The position numbers and the translations under genes were made by a program. Shown here piece after piece: positions 58,847 to 64,000 of a DNA stretch of 64,000 bases. Every line of letters starts with the position of its first letter. Within the stretch, counting starts at the first letter, position 1. The stretch covers positions 180,869 to 244,868 of the forward strand of contig NZ_JAUTDN010000005.1 in the NCBI RefSeq assembly GCF_030646155.1, in the 5' to 3' direction. This stretch comes from Conexibacter sp. CPCC 205762. GTDB taxonomy: Bacteria > Actinomycetota > Thermoleophilia > Solirubrobacterales > Solirubrobacteraceae. Below the pieces are notes generated by a model, which had not been told where the DNA came from, ran no database searches, and saw only the letters and a list, made by a program, of their open reading frames with translations.

Positions 58847-58965
58847 TCCGGCGCGGGGCGGCGTCAGCGGGCGCGAGCCTCGCACGGTGCCTCCGGCGCG
58901 GAGTGGCATCAGCGGGCGCGGGTCTTGCACGGTGCCTCTGGCGCGGGGCGGCGTCAGCGGGCGCG
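58847..58965. repeat. 45-bp tandem repeat, about 2.6 copies
   Basis: Units begin at 58,847, 58,892 and 58,937 (TCCGGCGCGG or TCTGGCGCGG each time) and differ at a few positions. They fill the gap between pcaG and pcaB, separating the two genes by about 150 bases in an otherwise overlapping operon. Possible mRNA structure or replication slippage. Confidence 0.6.
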
Positions 58966-58989
58966 GGGCGGTGGCGTCGAGTGGCCGCA

Positions 58990-59562
58990 TCAGAGCGCGA
59001 AGAAGACGGTCTCGCCGTCGCCCTGGAGACGGATGTCGAAGCGGTAGCCGCCGTCGCCGTCGGGGTCGGCGAGCAGCGTCGAGCGGCGCTCCGAGGGGAC
59101 GGACGCCAGCACCGGATCCGAGGCGTTCGCCTCCGCCTCGTCGGCGAAGTAGATGCGCGTCACGAGGCGGTTCAGCAGGCCGCGGGCGAACAGCGAGACG
59201 AGCACGTGCGGGGCCTGCAGCTCCCCGCCGGGGCCGGGCACGCGGCCCGGCTTGACCGTCCACAGCGCGTAGCTGCCGTCTCCCTCCTCGTAGCCGCAGC
59301 GGCCGAAGCCGCGGAAGCCCTCCAGCGCGGATGGCCCATCGGGGCCGGCGCCGTGCATGTCGGCGAAGCGGCCGTCGGGGTCGGCCTGCCAGGTCTCGAT
59401 CAGGTGGTCGGGGATCAGCGCGCCGCGACCGTCGTACACGCGACCGTGGAGACGCACGCTGCCCGGCGTCCCCTCCGGCACGACGAACGGGCCCTGCGGC
59501 CATGGCAGCCCGATCGCGTAGTACGGGCCGACCGTCTGCGACGGGGTCGTCGGGAAGATCAC
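58990..59562 (-). CDS. pcaG: Protocatechuate 3,4-dioxygenase, alpha subunit
   Basis: A 190-aa intradiol dioxygenase subunit: TPSQTVGPYYAIGLPWP start, ADPDGRFADMHGAG and PGPGGELQAPHVLVSLFARGL. The alpha subunit lacks the full iron site and pairs with PcaH to make the active unit, which cleaves protocatechuate between its hydroxyls. The GTG start with GAGGAGG upstream overlaps the pcaH stop (GTGA). Confidence 0.93.
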   Translation of the reverse strand: MIFPTTPSQTVGPYYAIGLPWPQGPFVVPEGTPGSVRLHGRVYDGRGALIPDHLIETWQADPDGRFADMHGAGPDGPSALEGFRGFGRCGYEEGDGSYALWTVKPGRVPGPGGELQAPHVLVSLFARGLLNRLVTRIYFADEAEANASDPVLASVPSERRSTLLADPDGDGGYRFDIRLQGDGETVFFAL

Positions 59563-60305
59563 AGCTCCTCCTCGAACGGGGTCGCGGCCGGGCCGCGCAG
59601 CACGATGTCGAACTCGTAGCACTGCGCCCACTGCGGCACCGTCTCGTGCACGTTGAACGCGGCGATCAGCCGCTCTCGCGCGCGCTCGTCGCGGACGGCG
59701 TTGAAGATCGGGTCGTAGGGGAAGAAGGGATCGCCCGGGAAGTACATCTGCGTCACCAGCCGCTGGGCGAAGGCGCGCCCCAGCAGCGAGAAGTGGATGT
59801 GCGCCGGCCGCCACGCGTTGTGGTGGTTGCCCCACGGGTACGGACCGGGCTTGACCGTCACGAAGCGGTAGCGGCCGTCGTCGTCGGTCAGGCAGCGCCC
59901 GGCGCCGCTGAAGTTGGGATCGAGCGGCGCGTCCCAGTGGTCGCGCTTGTGCAGGTAGCGACCGGCCGCGTTCGCCTGCCAGATCTCGACCAGCGTCCCG
60001 CGCAGCGGCTTGCCCTCGCCGTCGAGCACCCGCCCCTGCACGATCAGCCGCTCGCCGATCGGCGCGCCGGCGTGCTGGCGCGTGAGGTCGTGGTCGAGCG
60101 GGCCGAGGCGCGCGGCGGCGCCGAGCGCCGGCCCGCTGATCTCGCTCAGCGTCTGCGGCAGGTACAGCAGCGGCGCTCTCGGGTGGCGCAGCAGCGTCGA
60201 CTTGTAGGCCGGCGAATCGAGCGGCGGGTGCGTCTCGTCGCCCTCGCGCAGGTAGGCGACGGGCGTGTCGGCGATCGGCTGCCAGGCGACGGTTCTGCTC
60301 TCCAT
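59559..60305 (-). CDS. pcaH: Protocatechuate 3,4-dioxygenase, beta subunit
   Basis: A 248-aa catalytic subunit binding Fe(III). AGRYLHKRDHWDAPLDPNF carries the first Tyr/His region and YPWGNHHNAWRPAHIHFSLL holds the Tyr and the two His iron ligands. It opens the operon pcaHGBDC and is divergent from a LysR-type gene. Alternative ATG 12 bases upstream. Confidence 0.93.
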   Translation of the reverse strand: MESRTVAWQPIADTPVAYLREGDETHPPLDSPAYKSTLLRHPRAPLLYLPQTLSEISGPALGAAARLGPLDHDLTRQHAGAPIGERLIVQGRVLDGEGKPLRGTLVEIWQANAAGRYLHKRDHWDAPLDPNFSGAGRCLTDDDGRYRFVTVKPGPYPWGNHHNAWRPAHIHFSLLGRAFAQRLVTQMYFPGDPFFPYDPIFNAVRDERARERLIAAFNVHETVPQWAQCYEFDIVLRGPAATPFEEEL

Positions 60306-60376
60306 GCCGGACAGCATCTCGCCGCGCTCGCCAGAAGTACAATGCCAGTATCGACGGAACTTCCACCGATCCGCTC

Positions 60377-61303
60377 ATGTACCCGCCGCTTGACCTGCGC
60401 CAGCTCGCCTGCTTCGTCGCCGCGGCCGAGAGCGGCACGATGACCGCGGCCGGCGAGCGGCTGCGGCTGTCGCAGTCGGCCGTCTCGCTTGCGGTCAGAG
60501 CGCTGGAGCGGCGGCTCGGCGCACAGCTGCTGGTCCGTCGCAGCGCGCGCCAGCTGCTGCTGACGCCGGCCGGGGCGCGGCTGCTGCCGGCCGCGCGCGA
60601 GCTGCTCGCGCACGCCGACGAGGTCCAGCGCGCCGGCCGCGCCGGCCCGAGCGGCGCGATCGCCGGCCCGCTGACGGTCGGCTGCTTCCGCACGATCGCC
60701 CCGCTCCTGCTGCCCGGCCTGCTGCAGAGCTTCGACGCGCTCCATCCCGCCGTCGAGCTGGACTTCCTCGAAGGTCCCGTGCCCGAGCTGGAGGCGGCGA
60801 TGCGCGACGGCCGCTGCGACCTCGCGATCGCCGACGCGCTCGCCGTCAGCGACGAGATGGAGCGCGACAGCCTGTTCGCGACCCACGCCTACGCGCTGTT
60901 CGCCGCCGACGACCCGCTCGCCGCGCGCACAGAGATCGCAGTCGCGGAGCTGGCCGAGCGCGAGCTGATCCTGTTCGACCTGCCGCCGAGCCGCGAGCTG
61001 CTGCTGCGGATCCTCACCGACGCGGGGATCGAGCCGCGGATCCGCCATCGCACCTCCAGCCACGAGCTGGTGCGCGGGCTGGTCGGCCGCGGGCTCGGCT
61101 ACGCGCTGCTCGTCAGCCGCCCGGCGCACGACCTGACGCACGAGGGCCTGCCGCTCGCCGCCGTCCCGCTCGCAGGCCCCGTGCCCGAGCACGAGTTCGC
61201 GCTCTGCTGGCCGCGCGGCGCGCGCCTCACGCGCCAGGCCGCCGCGTTCGCCGAGCACTGCCGCGCGCACGTGCGCGCGCAGGGTCCCGAGCTGCTGCGG
61301 TAG
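60377..61303 (+). CDS. LysR-type regulator of the pca operon (PcaQ-like)
   Basis: A 308-aa LysR-type protein: N-terminal winged HTH (LRQLACFVAAAESGTMTAAG, LRLSQSAVSLAVRALE) and a periplasmic-binding-type effector domain. It is divergent from pcaH with 71 bases between, which hold the operator; the likely effector is protocatechuate or 3-carboxymuconate. Assignment to PcaQ rather than another LysR type is by context. Confidence 0.85.
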   Translation: MYPPLDLRQLACFVAAAESGTMTAAGERLRLSQSAVSLAVRALERRLGAQLLVRRSARQLLLTPAGARLLPAARELLAHADEVQRAGRAGPSGAIAGPLTVGCFRTIAPLLLPGLLQSFDALHPAVELDFLEGPVPELEAAMRDGRCDLAIADALAVSDEMERDSLFATHAYALFAADDPLAARTEIAVAELAERELILFDLPPSRELLLRILTDAGIEPRIRHRTSSHELVRGLVGRGLGYALLVSRPAHDLTHEGLPLAAVPLAGPVPEHEFALCWPRGARLTRQAAAFAEHCRAHVRAQGPELLR

Positions 61304-61415
61304 CGGCGCACGACACTAGTCAGGGATTGAGCACGGTTGCTAGCCTGGCCACCGTTCCAGGCCGGCCCGCGGAGGGGTGTCGGCACCCCACCACGATCAC
61401 CGAGGTGACCACCGC

Positions 61416-63074
61416 ATGGCAGCAGGAAGACTGATCGGGACGCTCGCGGCCGCGGGCGTCGCGCTGGCGCTCGCGGCGCCGCTGGCGTCGGCCGACGACA
61501 TCAGAGTGCAGAGCACGTCCGACACGACCGATGCCGGGCTCGTCGAAGGGCTGCTGCGGGGCGCGTACGCCGCCGTGCAGCCGGGTGACACGCTCGCGTA
61601 CAACGCCGTCGGCACCGGCAAGGCGCTGGAGAACGCGCGCGCCGGCCAGGCCGACGTCGTCATCACGCACGCGCCGTCGCTGGAGGCGCAGTTCGTCGCC
61701 GACGGCTACTCGCTCGAGCCGGCCGGGCGCGCGATCTTCTACTCCGACTACGTGGTCGTCGGCCCCGCCGACGACCCGGCCGGCGTCGCCGCGACCGCGC
61801 CGCATGACGCGGTCGCGGCGTACGAGGCGATCGCGGCTGCCGGCGCCGACGGCAGAGCGACCTTCGTCTCGCGCGGCGAGGACTCCGGCACGAACGTGCA
61901 GGAGCAGATCATCTGGGGCCTCAGCAACGTCACCAAGTCCGCCGCCAGAACCGCCGGCAGTGACAGAACCCGCTTCGAGCCGACGAGAACGGCCGACACG
62001 GTCGGCGACTACCCCGCGTGGTACGTCAAGACCGACAAGAAGCAGGGCGCCAACCTGAGAGACACCGACGCCTGCGTCCATCCCAACGGCGGCTGCTACA
62101 CGATGGTCGACCGCGGCACCTTCAACAACCTCCTCGACAGAGGCGAGATCACGAGACTGAAGGTCCTCAGCGAGAACAACAGCGCCGAGGCGCGCGGCGG
62201 CAAGGACCTGCTGATCAACCCGTTCAGCGCGTACATCGTCAACCCGGACAAGATCCCGGCCGTCAACGTCGCGGCGGCCAGACGGTTCATCGACTTCCTC
62301 GTCTCGCCGGCCTTCCAAAGCGCCGTCGACGTGTGGCCGACGGCGACCCAGCCGGCCTTCCGCGCCGACGCCTTCCCGTCTGTCAGAGCGACGCTGCCGC
62401 CGACCGCGACCGCCGGCGCGGCCGCGTCGTTCACAGTCGCGTTCGCGAACAAGCAGCCCGGCGCGCCGGCCGTCGTCGGGATGCCGGTGCAGCTGCAGCA
62501 GTCGACCGACAACGGCGCCAGCTGGAGCGACGCCGGCGCGCCGGCGCTGACCGACGGCACGGGCAACGCGAGCTTCGCCCCGACCGTCAACGCGACGACG
62601 CGCTACCGCGTCAGCCTCGGCCTCTTCAAGGCGACCTCCTGGAACGCCTTCAGCCCGAGCGTGCAGGAGCTCGGCACGATCGGCGTCACGCCGGTGCCGG
62701 ACCCGACACCGATCGACAGAAGACCGGCGCTGGCGAAAGACACGGTCAAGCCGAAGGTCTCCAAGCCGGCCTTCACGAACCGCTCGCTGACGCTGACGGT
62801 CAGCGAGGCGGCGACGGTCAGAGCGACGGTGCGCAAGCGGACGGTCAAGCGCGTGCGCGTGAAGGGCAAGCCGCGCAACAAGGTCGTCTGGGTCGCCGTC
62901 CGCAGCCTCAGCGGCCGCACGACGAGAGCCGCGCGGCTGAAGCTGACGTGGAAGCGCCCGCTGCCAGGCGGCACGTACCGTGTCGGCGTGCGCGTCACCG
63001 ACAGAGCCGGCAACTCGCGGAGCCAGACGCTGGCGCTGCTGACGGTCCCGGCCAAGAAGGCCGTTCGCCGTTGA
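61416..63074 (+). CDS. TupA-like substrate-binding protein with extended stalk
   Basis: A 552-aa exported protein. After a signal peptide (LIGTLAAAGVALALAAPLASA), residues about 28-310 are a periplasmic-binding domain with TTDAGLVEGLLRGAYAA, VGTGKALENARAGQADVVIT and SLEAQFVADGYSLEPAGRA, the layout of tungstate-type TupA/WtpA binding proteins. The last ~220 residues add an Ig-like domain and a basic stalk (RTVKRVRVKGKPRN). No permease or ATPase gene is next to it, so tungstate transport is inferred. Most Arg codons are AGA. It overlaps the next gene by TTGA. Confidence 0.7.
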   Translation: MAAGRLIGTLAAAGVALALAAPLASADDIRVQSTSDTTDAGLVEGLLRGAYAAVQPGDTLAYNAVGTGKALENARAGQADVVITHAPSLEAQFVADGYSLEPAGRAIFYSDYVVVGPADDPAGVAATAPHDAVAAYEAIAAAGADGRATFVSRGEDSGTNVQEQIIWGLSNVTKSAARTAGSDRTRFEPTRTADTVGDYPAWYVKTDKKQGANLRDTDACVHPNGGCYTMVDRGTFNNLLDRGEITRLKVLSENNSAEARGGKDLLINPFSAYIVNPDKIPAVNVAAARRFIDFLVSPAFQSAVDVWPTATQPAFRADAFPSVRATLPPTATAGAAASFTVAFANKQPGAPAVVGMPVQLQQSTDNGASWSDAGAPALTDGTGNASFAPTVNATTRYRVSLGLFKATSWNAFSPSVQELGTIGVTPVPDPTPIDRRPALAKDTVKPKVSKPAFTNRSLTLTVSEAATVRATVRKRTVKRVRVKGKPRNKVVWVAVRSLSGRTTRAARLKLTWKRPLPGGTYRVGVRVTDRAGNSRSQTLALLTVPAKKAVRR

Positions 63075-64000
63075 GCCGCGACGGTCGTCGCCTCGCTACG
63101 GTCGCGGCGATGACCGTCGTGCTCGTGACGCCCTGGGCGCCCGCGACCCGCTCCGACGCCGCTGCCGGCCCTGGCAGCGGCGTGCAGGTCACGGTCAACG
63201 AGCGCGCGGGGCGCTTCCTCACGATCGCGGCGCTGCAGCAGCTCGCCGACGTCGCCAGACGCCCGCTGGACGAACGCTCGACCAGCGGCAGAGCCGGCTC
63301 CAGCCTGCGCGGCGGCGTCTCGGCGGCGGCGCTGACGATCGCGGCCGGCGTCGCGCCGGCGCACGTGACGAGATTCGTCGTCGTGCTGCCGGGCCGCGCG
63401 CCGGTCACGCTGACGCCGGCCGAGGTCGCCGACGGCGTCAGCGGCCCCGAGGGCGTCAACGCCGCCACCTTCGACCCTGACTACGCCTCCGGCGACAGCG
63501 CCGTCGCCGTCTTCTCGCGGCCGATGCGCTCAGGCGACGACGCCAACCTCGCCGACGAGCTGATCCCGCCGATCGGCCGCCCGCTGACGGTCGCGATCAC
63601 GACCGACAACCCGGAGACGCTGACGATCGACGCGCAGCGCAGCGCCGGCGAGGTCGACCCCGGCGAGCGGGTGAGCTTCAGCGCCGCCGTCGCCGCCGCG
63701 CCCGGCGCCCAGCTGACGTGGCAGTTCGGCGACGGCTCGACGCCGGTCACCGGCGCGACCGTGAGCCACGCCTACGACGTCGCCGGCACCTATACGGCGA
63801 CGGTCACCGCCGTCGCGGAGGACGGCCGCAGCGGCGCGACGGCGGTCGCGGCGGTCGTCGTGCGCGGCGCGGCGGTGCCGACCCCGGGCGGGAACGACGC
63901 GGGCGGTGGCGGCGGAGGCGGCGACGGTCTCGGCGCGCCGTCGGGCGCGGGCGGCGGCGCCGGTGGCGGGAACGGCGGACGCGGCTCGGGCGGCGCCGGC
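63071..64000 (+). CDS. Secreted PKD-domain protein (partial)
   Basis: A TTG start overlaps the previous stop (TTGA), so the pair is co-translated. Signal peptide (TVAAMTVVLVTPWAPA), then a beta-rich domain, then a PKD domain around WQFGDGSTPV and HAYDVAGTYTATV. The visible part ends in a Gly-rich run (GGNDAGGGGGGGDG) and the frame stays open at the window edge. Probably a surface or wall-associated partner of the upstream binding protein. Confidence 0.7.
   Translation, partial: MSRDGRRLATVAAMTVVLVTPWAPATRSDAAAGPGSGVQVTVNERAGRFLTIAALQQLADVARRPLDERSTSGRAGSSLRGGVSAAALTIAAGVAPAHVTRFVVVLPGRAPVTLTPAEVADGVSGPEGVNAATFDPDYASGDSAVAVFSRPMRSGDDANLADELIPPIGRPLTVAITTDNPETLTIDAQRSAGEVDPGERVSFSAAVAAAPGAQLTWQFGDGSTPVTGATVSHAYDVAGTYTATVTAVAEDGRSGATAVAAVVVRGAAVPTPGGNDAGGGGGGGDGLGAPSGAGGGAGGGNGGRGSGGAG

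Noticed and set aside
58847..58965. CRISPR-like array
   Set aside because: Units are contiguous without spacers and only about 2.6 copies; no cas genes are present anywhere in the window.

Overview
This is high-GC actinobacterial DNA. Gene order, the Arg/Gly/Asp-rich Rho-like factor, the exported beta-sandwich proteins and frequent ATGA/GTGA/TTGA gene overlaps point to Thermoleophilia/Solirubrobacterales, something like Conexibacter. That placement is inference; no rRNA gene is present to fix it. The window has two halves: an accessory island (about 1-33,490) and chromosomal backbone (about 33,491-64,000).

Island, left part (1-18,090). The 3' half of a tRNA-His(GTG) gene lies at 733-781, and a 20-bp copy of its anticodon-loop segment recurs at 10,231. 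Between them is an integrative element with a small regulatory operon (HTH, ribbon-helix-helix and helical proteins), a TacA/TacT-type toxin-antitoxin pair, a tyrosine integrase and a SIR2-HerA pair, a known anti-phage type. To its right, 10,938-14,350 holds five overlapping genes: a Panacea-like protein, a membrane protein, a PD-(D/E)XK nuclease-like protein, a protein with a tRNA-guanine-transglycosylase-type zinc signature, and an unknown. This is the best candidate here for an undescribed defence or nucleic-acid-modification system. A large serine recombinase (16,342-17,796) sits against the broken end of a response-regulator gene.

Island, right part (18,097-33,490). A 15.4-kb transposon with related terminal inverted repeats and a 6-bp target duplication (cagcag) splits the same response-regulator gene: the receiver half is at 33,491-33,856 and the DNA-binding half at 17,839-18,096. 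Cargo includes a divergent pair of DNA-binding proteins, a KAP-family NTPase, small secreted proteins, an HTH/paralogue operon, a Gabija-like GajA/GajB pair, a zincin-like protein with a membrane partner, and a DDE transposase.

Backbone (33,491-64,000). Genes encode organic hydroperoxide reductase, a MOSC protein, a divergent Rho-like factor, a transaldolase-like protein lacking the catalytic lysine, dihydropteroate synthase and a large secreted protein. Next is a five-gene minus-strand operon with two DUF4430 proteins, EcfT, a fused double EcfA and an EcfS fused to an alpha/alpha-toroid. DUF4430 and the alpha/alpha barrel are the two domains of animal intrinsic factor and transcobalamin, and a cobalamin adenosyltransferase gene is divergent from the operon, so I infer corrinoid uptake. 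Then come a PAP2 phosphatase, an FKBP lipoprotein, a pyruvate:quinone oxidoreductase with an FAD oxidoreductase, an ECF41-type sigma factor with its AhpD-like partner, a peroxiredoxin, the protocatechuate operon (pcaHGBDC with a divergent LysR regulator), a TupA-like binding protein with a long stalk, and a PKD protein cut by the window end. No CRISPR array, complete tRNA or rRNA was seen.
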